DNA of 64,000 nt, from the NCBI RefSeq assembly GCF_900185615.1, contig NZ_FYAK01000002.1:310001-374000 (forward strand), given 5' to 3'. The DNA is from Photobacterium malacitanum. Lineage in GTDB: Bacteria; Pseudomonadota; Gammaproteobacteria; Enterobacterales; Vibrionaceae. The notes under the pieces are model-generated. The model was given only the letters and a program-made list of their open reading frames with translations, was not told the origin of the DNA and did not search any database. Below are positions 6,978 through 13,907 of this stretch, piece after piece (position 1 is the stretch's first letter; each line of letters opens with the position of its first letter). Made by a program: the position numbers and the translations under genes.

Positions 6978-7349
6978 TTAACCGTGACTAATGGCATGAA
7001 CAACCCATGCTTTCCATTCCCAAACCCAACGAATTAAACGGGCACTAAAAATAACAGATGCACAGGCCGTAAAATTAGTAGGGGCTATAATGGCCAATCC
7101 AACGGACACTTCTGGCGGCACAAAAAACTTGATAGTAAATAACAGGCTTTCAATAGCGGTATAGGCCAATACCGCCGAGCCCGTGATCATAGATACAATC
7201 ACCAAGTTCATAGCTACACGGCGAGTAAAGAACTTGAGAAAGAACGTGAATATTGATGTTGCGATAGAAAACAACACCGCAACCAATGCAGGAAACTTAG
7301 TAAACTTGGCAATACCGCCAATAACAACAGGTAATAGTTGAAAGGCCAT
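6978..7349 (-). CDS. pVI-like minor coat protein (DUF5455-type)
   Basis: A 123-residue, strongly hydrophobic protein with at least three membrane segments (around residues 18-38, 46-66 and 78-100), matching the small membrane protein found between the adhesin and Zot in Vibrio filamentous phages. Its ATG overlaps the stop of the pIII-like gene by one base (TAATG), so translation is coupled. By position it corresponds to pVI, which caps the pIII end of the virion. The DUF number is from memory. Confidence 0.75.
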   Translation of the reverse strand: MAFQLLPVVIGGIAKFTKFPALVAVLFSIATSIFTFFLKFFTRRVAMNLVIVSMITGSAVLAYTAIESLLFTIKFFVPPEVSVGLAIIAPTNFTACASVIFSARLIRWVWEWKAWVVHAISHG

Positions 7350-8992
7350 TAGTAAGGTTTCCTTGCTGGATTAGGCACTATGCCAGTAAACAAAATATCT
7401 ATTAAAGTCAAAGCGGTATAGACATAGATAAAGAACCCAAATATGTCTCTAAACTTCTGAAATTTTGAACATTCAATAGTGAAATAATCACCAAAAGATA
7501 AATTTTGACAAGTCGATGAAATCGGAATTAGCTCATTTGCAAATTCTTTTACTTTAGCAAATAAAGATTCAGTCATAGGGGTATCAATGAGTGCTCTAGC
7601 TATTGTTCCCTCGACACTATTTTGATACTCGTCTAAGTTTTCATTCACTAATTCTTTTGCAGAGCCAGCTATGCCATTAATTTCACCATAAGTTAGATCA
7701 TGCTTATTTGCATTACGTTCTAACTCATTTAATTTATTTATAATGTCATCATTATTATCTTTATTACCCTGACTTAAAGAACCTAACATTTCGGATAATT
7801 CATTTGATGTAATAGAACTTGAACCTGATATAGATTTATCAATGTTTGCTAATAATTCATTTGTTTTATCAGTATTGGTATTAATACCCGTTAATAAATC
7901 ATTGGAAGCTAATTGGCTCTCCGTTATTTGATCTTGCTTTGCTGTTTGTAATTTAAGTTCATCTGTATTTTTTATTATTTCGTCAGCAATACGATTTGAT
8001 GTAGTCGTAACGGTATCATTTAAACCTTGAGTCAAATCCGCAATATTTGATAGGGCATTATTTGATGCATTCAATGCTGCATTATTCTGACCTAAGAGGC
8101 GATTAGACTCTACCGATTGAGAAACCTCACTGGCAGTTTTATTGTTCAAATCTCTAGTTAGATTAGCGATATTTGATAGCGCATCATTAGATACATCTAG
8201 CGCAGCAATACCGACACCAAGTAAACGGTTAGATTCAACCGACGTTGATAAGGCTTTAGTTTGAACATTTAATAGGTCATTAACAGCAGGGCGGCTATCT
8301 GTAATTGCCCCCGTAATACTCTTATTATTGTTGTTAATGGCTTCAAGTATACCACTGAGATCAATATCACCAGAGCCGTCCCCATCAGTACCACCTCCGC
8401 CAGAACCACCACCATCTCCGCCACCACCTGAACCACCGCCTCCGTCACCGCCGCCATCATCACATGGTGGGGCTGAACCATCAGGACAAGTTTCAGGCGG
8501 AGGCTCTGGAGGAGTTACTCCCGTAATATCGCATGAACTTTCTAAACGTTCAGCTTCACGATTACATTGACCTGAGAACGTAGCTGTTTGAAACTCCGAT
8601 GTTTTTGACTCACATGCATTTTTAGCTGCATCATAATCAACTTGATACTGAATAGAATCACAATAATTGGTTTCTTTACATTCGCCGTTTATCAACTCAG
8701 TACCAACGGGGCATTTAGTATCAGCACTACAAAAATAATTATCAGAACCAGCAGCATACCAACCATCACCACTAGACCTCTTACGCAAGTATTTCCACTT
8801 GCGAGGAATACCGGGAACCCAATAATCAAATCGATAATCGTCAGTCTGTTTCTCAACACACGATCTAATAGCCGCTTCAGTATAAGTACCATTACAACCA
8901 GCAACCTTTGAACCAACCCCGCCACTTACACAAAGAAGTTGAGCATTAGCATTCGAGCTAAAAAATAAAAATAAAAATAATATTTTTCGCAT
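7349..8992 (-). CDS. pIII-like adsorption protein with glycine-rich linker
   Basis: A 547-residue tip protein for host binding. It has a signal peptide (about residues 1-17, ending SSNANA), a Cys-rich N-terminal domain (about 18-165) and a Gly/Asp/Ser linker at about 170-210, as in Ff pIII. A long Asn/Ser-rich helical region (about 215-480) contains two imperfect internal repeats (the SVESNRLLG segment recurs near residues 252 and 293). A Cys-containing C-terminal domain and a single membrane anchor (FGFFIYVYTALTLIDILF) follow. It starts after a terminator and probably has its own promoter. Such adhesins evolve fast, so the receptor cannot be guessed. Confidence 0.85.
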   Translation of the reverse strand: MRKILFLFLFFSSNANAQLLCVSGGVGSKVAGCNGTYTEAAIRSCVEKQTDDYRFDYWVPGIPRKWKYLRKRSSGDGWYAAGSDNYFCSADTKCPVGTELINGECKETNYCDSIQYQVDYDAAKNACESKTSEFQTATFSGQCNREAERLESSCDITGVTPPEPPPETCPDGSAPPCDDGGGDGGGGSGGGGDGGGSGGGGTDGDGSGDIDLSGILEAINNNNKSITGAITDSRPAVNDLLNVQTKALSTSVESNRLLGVGIAALDVSNDALSNIANLTRDLNNKTASEVSQSVESNRLLGQNNAALNASNNALSNIADLTQGLNDTVTTTSNRIADEIIKNTDELKLQTAKQDQITESQLASNDLLTGINTNTDKTNELLANIDKSISGSSSITSNELSEMLGSLSQGNKDNNDDIINKLNELERNANKHDLTYGEINGIAGSAKELVNENLDEYQNSVEGTIARALIDTPMTESLFAKVKEFANELIPISSTCQNLSFGDYFTIECSKFQKFRDIFGFFIYVYTALTLIDILFTGIVPNPARKPY

Positions 8993-9003
8993 ACATCACC
9001 ATT

Positions 9004-9027
9004 AAAAAAGGCAGCACAAAGGCTGCC
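9004..9027 (-). terminator. Central terminator after the major coat gene
   Basis: On the minus strand the stem GGCAGC / GCTGCC with a 6-base loop is followed by T6. It lies directly after the major coat gene, as in Ff phages, where it keeps coat mRNA abundant relative to the adhesin. Confidence 0.85.
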
Positions 9028-9060
9028 GATTAATTAAATAATACTTAATGGGTTTAAATA

Positions 9061-9306
9061 TTAAGAAGCAGATTTCTTTGCGAACTTCTTGAATAATGAA
9101 ATACCAATAACAGCTACTGTTACCGAAATAACAATAGGCCATGCTGCTGTTTCAAATTTTGTAACTAATGCGCCAACTTGGGTAAAAGCAGCATCAGCAC
9201 CAGAGGCTGGTTCAGTAGCAAATGCAGATGTAGAACAAACAGCAGAAGCAACTAATAGACCCGCTGCCGTTTTTTTAGATGCTAAGATATTTTTAATGTT
9301 ATTCAT
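9061..9306 (-). CDS. Major coat protein (pVIII-like)
   Basis: An 81-residue precursor: a signal peptide of about 30 residues ending TSAFA, then a 51-residue mature coat protein. The mature protein has an acidic N-terminus, a single membrane helix (AAWPIVISVTVAVIGISLF) and a Lys-rich C-terminus (KKFAKKSAS) that would face the DNA. This is the textbook pVIII layout. I place the start at 9304-9306 (MNNIKN), because CTGGAG lies a few bases upstream there; an in-frame upstream ATG lacks this. It lies 19 bp after a tiny hydrophobic gene and before a strong terminator. Confidence 0.92.
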   Translation of the reverse strand: MNNIKNILASKKTAAGLLVASAVCSTSAFATEPASGADAAFTQVGALVTKFETAAWPIVISVTVAVIGISLFKKFAKKSAS

Positions 9307-9325
9307 TTTGTAACTCCAGTTTATA

Positions 9326-9433
9326 TTAATCATTTACAGAAACTTCTGTAAAACGTTTATAGGCATAAAAGCCATAACCAAGACACCAACCAATAAAAAA
9401 GCAAGCGCCATAAAAAACTAAAAAATCGTTCAT
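9326..9433 (-). CDS. Tiny hydrophobic coat protein (pVII/pIX-like), gene b
   Basis: 35 residues: MNDFLVFYGA, then a Gly/Phe/Cys-rich membrane helix, then YAYKRFTEVSVND. Its ATG overlaps the stop of the preceding 35-residue gene by one base (TAATG), and the major coat gene follows 19 bp later. Size, hydrophobicity and position between the ssDNA-binding candidate and pVIII match the minor tip proteins pVII and pIX of Ff phages. Which of the two it corresponds to cannot be decided. Confidence 0.65.
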   Translation of the reverse strand: MNDFLVFYGACFFIGWCLGYGFYAYKRFTEVSVND

Positions 9434-9540
9434 TATCTTTGACTGCCGAATATCGCACCAAGGCCAAGACAAACGACACCTAACCCCCAATACAAAGCAT
9501 CAGATATAAATTGAAGTTGATCAGGTGTTAGGTTTTCCAT
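9433..9540 (-). CDS. Tiny hydrophobic coat protein (pVII/pIX-like), gene a
   Basis: 35 residues: MENLTPDQLQFISDALYWG, then a short Gly/Val/Leu helix ending IFGSQR. It follows the candidate ssDNA-binding gene by four bases and overlaps the next tiny gene by one base. The context is exactly that of filamentous-phage minor coat genes. Genes this short are easily missed by automatic callers. Confidence 0.65.
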   Translation of the reverse strand: MENLTPDQLQFISDALYWGLGVVCLGLGAIFGSQR

Positions 9541-9544
9541 TTAA

Positions 9545-9862
9545 TTAAGCCTTTGTGTCCAATGCTGGAATACCTAATAAATGGTAACCACTGAATGACA
9601 CATGCTTGCCACCGTCACCAGCGAATGAACGCTCAACGTGTTGAATTTTGAACTCGACTTTCTTATCAATCAGTTTGACTAAATCACTACCGCCGCCAAA
9701 TGCATCCCATAATTCAGGAGATATACGAGCTTCTACAACTTCAGATGGGTTAAATAGCTGTAATTTCACGATACCCGAATCACGGCTTTCGCCCGTGTTG
9801 GTATTGGTGTTGGTTTTCTTTTCAATATCGTCTTTGTCATTTATACGGGCTAATACAATCAT
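9545..9862 (-). CDS. Probable ssDNA-binding protein (gene V position)
   Basis: A 105-residue soluble protein beginning MIVLARIND, with a Thr/Asn-rich loop near residues 16-25, then a probably beta-rich domain. The ATG has AAGGAAAA upstream. It lies between rep and the coat genes, where filamentous phages keep the ssDNA-binding protein that coats new single strands before packaging. The sequence is not one I recognise, so the function rests mainly on position and size. Confidence 0.5.
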   Translation of the reverse strand: MIVLARINDKDDIEKKTNTNTNTGESRDSGIVKLQLFNPSEVVEARISPELWDAFGGGSDLVKLIDKKVEFKIQHVERSFAGDGGKHVSFSGYHLLGIPALDTKA

Positions 9863-9892
9863 TGGGTTTTCCTTATTTTCAAATTTCGACAG

Positions 9893-11956
9893 TTATTGAC
9901 ACAAGTCCAAGGATGAAGCGTGCAGACCTCCGTCATGGGCTGCGCCCACGAACGAAGGCCATGCCGCTTCATCAAAAGCAAAAGCAGTAATCTCATCTAC
10001 ACGTTGTAAATATTGTTGGTATTCATTGAATTGTTCATCAGCCAAGCGGTGATATTCGTTTTCACGTTCAAGCACGTCGAATACATCAACTACACCAGAC
10101 ATAATGCGTTTCGTTCCACGCAGGAATTTTTCTTTGTTTTCAGTTTTCCAGTTGCGTACACGAGTAGCTAAGAACGCACCACGGAACAGAACGCCAACAA
10201 CACGCGCGATAGCTGCATCGCCATAACGAGTAGTAGCATTACGCTCGGTTGTATGTTCTTCACCCCATTCATCAACGAGCTTGCTCATGATTTGAGGAAC
10301 AGAGTAAACAGGGGAAATTGTTTGATCTTTACGACGAACGAAAACACCGCCCATTGCATAGCAGAATGCTTGCCAATCAGAAGCATCGGCAGCACGACGA
10401 ACATTTTCTAATGCCATATGTTCGCCTGTAGATAATGAAGCGATCACAGGATCATCCTCTTTAATTTCTTCACGAACACGACGCATTTCACGCCAGACCG
10501 TAACAGATGGGCCACCAATAAATTGAAACTGGCGGATTCGATTAACACGCGCCCATGTAACAACACGCTCAGATGCTTCAATACCTGTCAGATTTGATGA
10601 AACATCATTATCAATATGCTTACCGTCAATATTCTTAGAAAGGTACTTAGCAACGTAACCAACCGCTGAACCTTTTGACCAATCAATAGTTTCAACAGTA
10701 AAGCGGTGTTTTTGTGCGCCTTTTTCTTCTGGTGAATCCAACAATGCATAGTGTTGAAATAAATCAGTAACTACAGGTTGTTGGCTCTTTTCCATAAACA
10801 TAAGTAAATGCCAGTGTGGGCAACCATCGGCATGAGGTTCGGCAACACGTAAGCCATAGATTTTGATGCCAGCTTTATCCAGTGCCTTACGGAAACCCGC
10901 AAAAACAGTTGATAGATATGCTTGAGCATCTTGTGTTGTTGGCTTGCCAGCATCCAACCATGATTGGTTAACATGCGACTTAGACACCGAGTGAAAACGG
11001 CTAGGGCAGGTAAGGGTATAGAACATTGCTACATGATCATTATCTTGTGCAATAGCTTCAAATCCCTTTAGACGTACAAACATTTCAGCACGACGAACAA
11101 CAGGATTTGAAACAGATTTATCTGCTAAATCAGATAATGTGTACCAGTTATCTTCATTAACTTCATCATAAGCAACTGTATTTTCAAGTATTGCTTTGTT
11201 ATCCGTATCGCGCTCACGACGACGGCTAACAGAATAATTTGAGCAATATGCTTGCCCGTACTTATGTACAATTGCTAAATCACGCGCAACACGTTCAACT
11301 TCAATAGCTGAAAGTTTGCGTAAAGCTCTGCGCCACCAAAGTTCATTAACGGCACGATTTACTAACGAACGCAGTTCACCTTTATCTGATTTAGCCTTGA
11401 TCACAGAATCAGAAAAATACAAACCGTAGTCAGCTAATATTGAAGATGCAACTTCAAACGCTTGAGCATCATCTTCAATAGTAGCTACAGCTTTCATTAC
11501 AGCATGGCTTTTAGCTTTGGCGAATGTTACCAATTCATCATCAGAAAACGTGTAACGAAATTCATTTTGAGTTAAACGATCATTAGCAGCAGCTAAAGAA
11601 CGCATAGCTTCAAGTTCACCAATTTTCTTTTTCAGGTTTAAGTAAGCACGAGACATAACCGGCGCAAAAGCACGATGTGGACGAACTAGGTTTAGTATGT
11701 CCAAACACGGCGCAGTAAAAGACGGCTGAATATTGTCAGAAGTATCAAAAGAATGAATTGGTGTAGCTAATGCCTGACGTTTAAGTAAGTCAGCCACGTA
11801 AAAATTATTTGGGCGTGTATGGTCAACATAACCTGGGAGTTTACGGCCATTGTTAATGTCAGGTTTTGTGAATGATGAGCACAAAGTTTGAGCGCGAAGA
11901 AAGTTCACGTATTCAAACTGATCTGTTGCTAAATCATGTACCAAAATTCTTTTCAT
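9893..11956 (-). CDS. Rolling-circle replication endonuclease, P2 gpA-like HUH protein
   Basis: A 687-residue initiator that would nick the plus-strand origin and stay covalently bound. The HUH metal motif is CPHWHLLMF (around residue 380). The catalytic two-tyrosine motif is GYVAKYLSKN (around 432-437), with the two Tyr four residues apart as in P2 gpA. This is the Phage_GPA type, much larger than the Rep of classical Ff or CTX phages. It is divergent from the HTH gene, with operator-like repeats between them, so repression of rep by that protein is plausible. Confidence 0.85.
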   Translation of the reverse strand: MKRILVHDLATDQFEYVNFLRAQTLCSSFTKPDINNGRKLPGYVDHTRPNNFYVADLLKRQALATPIHSFDTSDNIQPSFTAPCLDILNLVRPHRAFAPVMSRAYLNLKKKIGELEAMRSLAAANDRLTQNEFRYTFSDDELVTFAKAKSHAVMKAVATIEDDAQAFEVASSILADYGLYFSDSVIKAKSDKGELRSLVNRAVNELWWRRALRKLSAIEVERVARDLAIVHKYGQAYCSNYSVSRRRERDTDNKAILENTVAYDEVNEDNWYTLSDLADKSVSNPVVRRAEMFVRLKGFEAIAQDNDHVAMFYTLTCPSRFHSVSKSHVNQSWLDAGKPTTQDAQAYLSTVFAGFRKALDKAGIKIYGLRVAEPHADGCPHWHLLMFMEKSQQPVVTDLFQHYALLDSPEEKGAQKHRFTVETIDWSKGSAVGYVAKYLSKNIDGKHIDNDVSSNLTGIEASERVVTWARVNRIRQFQFIGGPSVTVWREMRRVREEIKEDDPVIASLSTGEHMALENVRRAADASDWQAFCYAMGGVFVRRKDQTISPVYSVPQIMSKLVDEWGEEHTTERNATTRYGDAAIARVVGVLFRGAFLATRVRNWKTENKEKFLRGTKRIMSGVVDVFDVLERENEYHRLADEQFNEYQQYLQRVDEITAFAFDEAAWPSFVGAAHDGGLHASSLDLCQ

Positions 11957-11968
11957 TACATAGCCTCA

Positions 11969-12033
11969 ATTACGATTTGTCGTAATCCTAGCTACGCAAA
12001 ACCGTAATTACAAGCTACGAAAAATCGTAATTA
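11969..12033. promoter_or_regulatory. Three operator-like repeats at exact 23-bp spacing
   Basis: Inverted repeats with arms TACG/CGTA occur at 11969-11986, 11991-12010 and 12014-12033, with centres at 11977.5, 12000.5 and 12023.5. The shared form is TACG, six bases, CGTAAT. The 23-bp period (about two helical turns) puts them on one face of the DNA. They fill the gap between the divergent rep and HTH genes. The HTH protein is the obvious binder (inference). Confidence 0.75.
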
Positions 12034-12039
12034 ATGCGC

Positions 12040-12060
12040 TATAGTATAGAAAACGGAGGA
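12040..12060 (+). promoter_or_regulatory. -10 box and ribosome site of the HTH gene
   Basis: TATAGT (12040-12045) is a fair -10 box; the -35 region would fall inside the third operator repeat, which suggests autoregulation. GGAGGA (12055-12060) lies five bases before the ATG at 12066. Confidence 0.55.
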
Positions 12061-12065
12061 TTCTC

Positions 12066-12422
12066 ATGTATCAAAATCAACTGCTAGATGCTTACAAAGA
12101 AGCAAAAAAATACGTACAAGATAAGCAGATTGCCGCTGACTTAGGTATTCCTACGTCTAGAATGTCTGAAATGAGAAAAGGTAAAAGATATCTATCTGAT
12201 TCAGAAGCAATTTATCTTGCTGAACATTCAGAAATCAATACACATGAAGCATTGATCTATTTAGCCGCAGATAAAGCCAAGACCGACAAGGCTCAAAAGA
12301 TATGGGCGGACATAACGGCAAAATTAAGTAGCCAAGGGTTTTCGGGCTTAACCCTTGGTTTTACTGGAGTTTTAGCCCTATCCCTATACTCGATTCAGTG
12401 CGCATTATGTACCTTATGTTAA
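12066..12422 (+). CDS. DUF3693-like HTH regulator, C-terminus formed by the dif site
   Basis: 118 residues in the integrated state. Residues 5-60 form a helix-turn-helix region (DKQIAADLGIPTSRMSEMRKG), like the DUF3693 proteins of Vibrio filamentous phages. A hydrophobic stretch (about 92-110) follows. The last seven residues (CALCTLC) and the TAA stop are encoded by the right dif site. In the excised phage circle the frame would continue through the left-type centre for 43 codons (1693-1824), giving about 154 residues. It is divergent from rep behind three operator-like repeats and is the best candidate for the phage repressor. The repressor role is inferred; the frame-through-attachment-site geometry is seen. 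Confidence 0.8.
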   Translation: MYQNQLLDAYKEAKKYVQDKQIAADLGIPTSRMSEMRKGKRYLSDSEAIYLAEHSEINTHEALIYLAADKAKTDKAQKIWADITAKLSSQGFSGLTLGFTGVLALSLYSIQCALCTLC

Positions 12423-12424
12423 AT
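12397..12424 (+). other. Right dif site, canonical 28 bp (attR, host dif type)
   Basis: XerC arm AGTGCGCATTA (12397-12407), 6-bp centre TGTACC, XerD arm TTATGTTAAAT (12414-12424). As I recall the V. cholerae dif1 sequence, this differs only in the last two centre bases. It supplies the last seven codons and the TAA stop of the HTH gene that ends at 12422. It marks the replication terminus of the host chromosome. Confidence 0.92.
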
Positions 12425-12768
12425 AGGATATTCGATATTGGTACCATGCCATAGACTAAGCTAGTTGATTGATTATTAAGTCTATAAGTGTTCTCACCCA
12501 TCAATGAAGCTTGTCTATTTAACAGTATTGGCTATTTACCATAAAATAGGTAATTAACACTGACTTTAAATACTGCCGCACATTTCATTTTGCTTGGTAC
12601 TTAAATTCAGCGCTAATTACTCAAATCTATAACTAGCGTTGCTAGCTCTTTGGATAGTTTAATTTTGGGAGCCGCTGTAGGTAAAACTTTCCGTTACAAT
12701 AAAAACGCTTATCTTCGCCATGAAATTGAGTATATTGATAACTCAATCGATATTAAGGCTGCATAACA
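12425..12768. other. Gene-free stretch between dif and the threonine aldolase gene
   Basis: 344 bp of AT-rich chromosomal DNA. A weak hairpin TTACC-8 bp-GGTAA lies near 12536-12553. The last 120 bp probably hold the aldolase promoter. No known riboswitch or small gene is recognised. Confidence 0.4.
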
Positions 12769-13833
12769 ATGACAAACTTATCTTTAGCGACACCTAAGAA
12801 AACCATTGGCTTAACCAGTGACAATATTGCTGGTGTTTCACCGCAAATATTGCAGCATTTAGTTGAATTTAGCGCTGGTGATGCAACGCCTTACGGTAAT
12901 GATGAGCTATCGTTACAGCTTGATCGCAAAATGAGCGAGTTATTTGAAACTGATGTTGCGGTGGTTTTAGTGCCAACAGGTACGGCGGCCAATAGTTTGT
13001 GTTTAGCTGCGATGTCTCCTGCTTGGGGCGCGGTGCTATGTCATCCAAACAGTCATATTAATAACGATGAATGTGGAGCACCTGAGTTTTTCAGTAATGG
13101 CGTTAAGCTACTGACTATCGACGGTGATGATTGTAAGATCGATCCTATCAAACTTAGCCAACGCGCTTCGTTAAAAATTGGCGATGTTCATACCGTTCAA
13201 CCCGCAGTTGTTAGTGTAACTCAAGCAACTGAAACTGGCAGCGTTTATACTCTTGATGAACTTCGCGCAATTGGTGATGTGTGTAAAAGCCATAATTTAA
13301 AATACCATATGGATGGCGCACGCTTTGCTAATGCTATCGATGCGTTAGGCTGTACCCCAGCAGAAATGACCTGGAAAGCGGGTGTAGATGCCCTTTCTTT
13401 TGGTGCGACTAAGAACGGTGCTTTTGGTGTTGAAGTGATTGTTCTATTTGATACTAGCTTAAAAAATGAAATTGAATATCGTCGTAAACGTGCTGGGCAT
13501 TTAATGTCTAAAATGCGTTTTCTATCAACACAAATAGATGCCTACATTACCGATAATTTATGGCTAATGAATGCTCAACATGCTAATGCAATGGCAACCA
13601 AACTGCGTGACGGAATTAGCGCGATTGACGGTGTAGAGCTATTGCATCCTTCTAAAACAAATATTGTCTTTTGTAAAATGTCACCAGTAACAATTGCAAC
13701 CTTGCATGAACATGGGTTTGAGTTTTTAGCTAATCGCTGGGGCGACGGTGTTGCACGTTTAGTGACTAACTTTGCGACCAAAGCTGAAGATATTGATGCC
13801 TTTATTACTGTATTAGCAGCGAGCGATAAGTAA
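12769..13833 (+). CDS. ltaE: Low-specificity threonine aldolase family, PLP enzyme
   Basis: A 354-residue cytoplasmic PLP enzyme of the beta-eliminating lyase/threonine aldolase fold, expected to cleave threonine or allo-threonine to glycine and acetaldehyde. Visible features are GTAANSLCL early, HMDGARFANA (Asp and Arg contacting the cofactor), and SFGATKNG with the PLP lysine. Several members of this branch are annotated only as threonine aldolase family, so substrate preference is unproven. AAGG lies upstream of the ATG. It is the first chromosomal gene to the right of dif. Its stop is followed by a TAAG tetranucleotide run. Confidence 0.8.
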   Translation: MTNLSLATPKKTIGLTSDNIAGVSPQILQHLVEFSAGDATPYGNDELSLQLDRKMSELFETDVAVVLVPTGTAANSLCLAAMSPAWGAVLCHPNSHINNDECGAPEFFSNGVKLLTIDGDDCKIDPIKLSQRASLKIGDVHTVQPAVVSVTQATETGSVYTLDELRAIGDVCKSHNLKYHMDGARFANAIDALGCTPAEMTWKAGVDALSFGATKNGAFGVEVIVLFDTSLKNEIEYRRKRAGHLMSKMRFLSTQIDAYITDNLWLMNAQHANAMATKLRDGISAIDGVELLHPSKTNIVFCKMSPVTIATLHEHGFEFLANRWGDGVARLVTNFATKAEDIDAFITVLAASDK

Positions 13834-13850
13834 GTAAGTAAGTAAGTAAA
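13831..13850 (+). repeat. TAAG tetranucleotide run at the aldolase stop codon
   Basis: The TAA stop is followed by repeated GTAA units (five TAAG/TAAA units in all). Copy-number slippage would not change the protein, because the first unit already stops translation. Confidence 0.7.
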
Positions 13851-13855
13851 AGAGT

Positions 13856-13883
13856 AACGGCAATCATATGACTGATTGCCGTT
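13856..13883. terminator. Bidirectional terminator between convergent genes
   Basis: An 11-bp perfect stem AACGGCAATCA / TGATTGCCGTT with a 6-base loop, between the aldolase gene and the leftward peptide transporter gene. Confidence 0.75.
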
Positions 13884-13907
13884 ATTAACTATTCCCTATT
13901 GATTGTT

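Larger units (their letters stand above)
1691..12424. mobile_element. Filamentous (Inovirus-type) prophage integrated at dif, about 10.7 kb
   Basis: The element is bounded by two direct dif-like sites (1691-1720 and 12397-12424). It contains the full Inovirus module order on the minus strand: rep, ssDNA-binding candidate, two tiny coat proteins, major coat, pIII-like, pVI-like, Zot/pI and secretin. It encodes no integrase, which fits integrative elements exploiting host XerC/XerD. At 10.7 kb it is larger than typical 6-9 kb filamentous genomes because of a cargo region at 1821-4454. No cholera-toxin-like genes are present; the Zot protein here is the assembly ATPase. Confidence 0.92.

Noticed and set aside
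8328..8570. A Pro/Ser-rich plus-strand open frame
   Set aside because: It is the antisense of the Gly-rich linker of the pIII-like gene.
9307..9333. Upstream ATG for the major coat gene
   Set aside because: It adds nine residues before the signal peptide and lacks the ribosome site that fits the ATG at 9304-9306.
12425..12768. Glycine riboswitch before the threonine aldolase gene
   Set aside because: The conserved glycine aptamer core was not found by eye.
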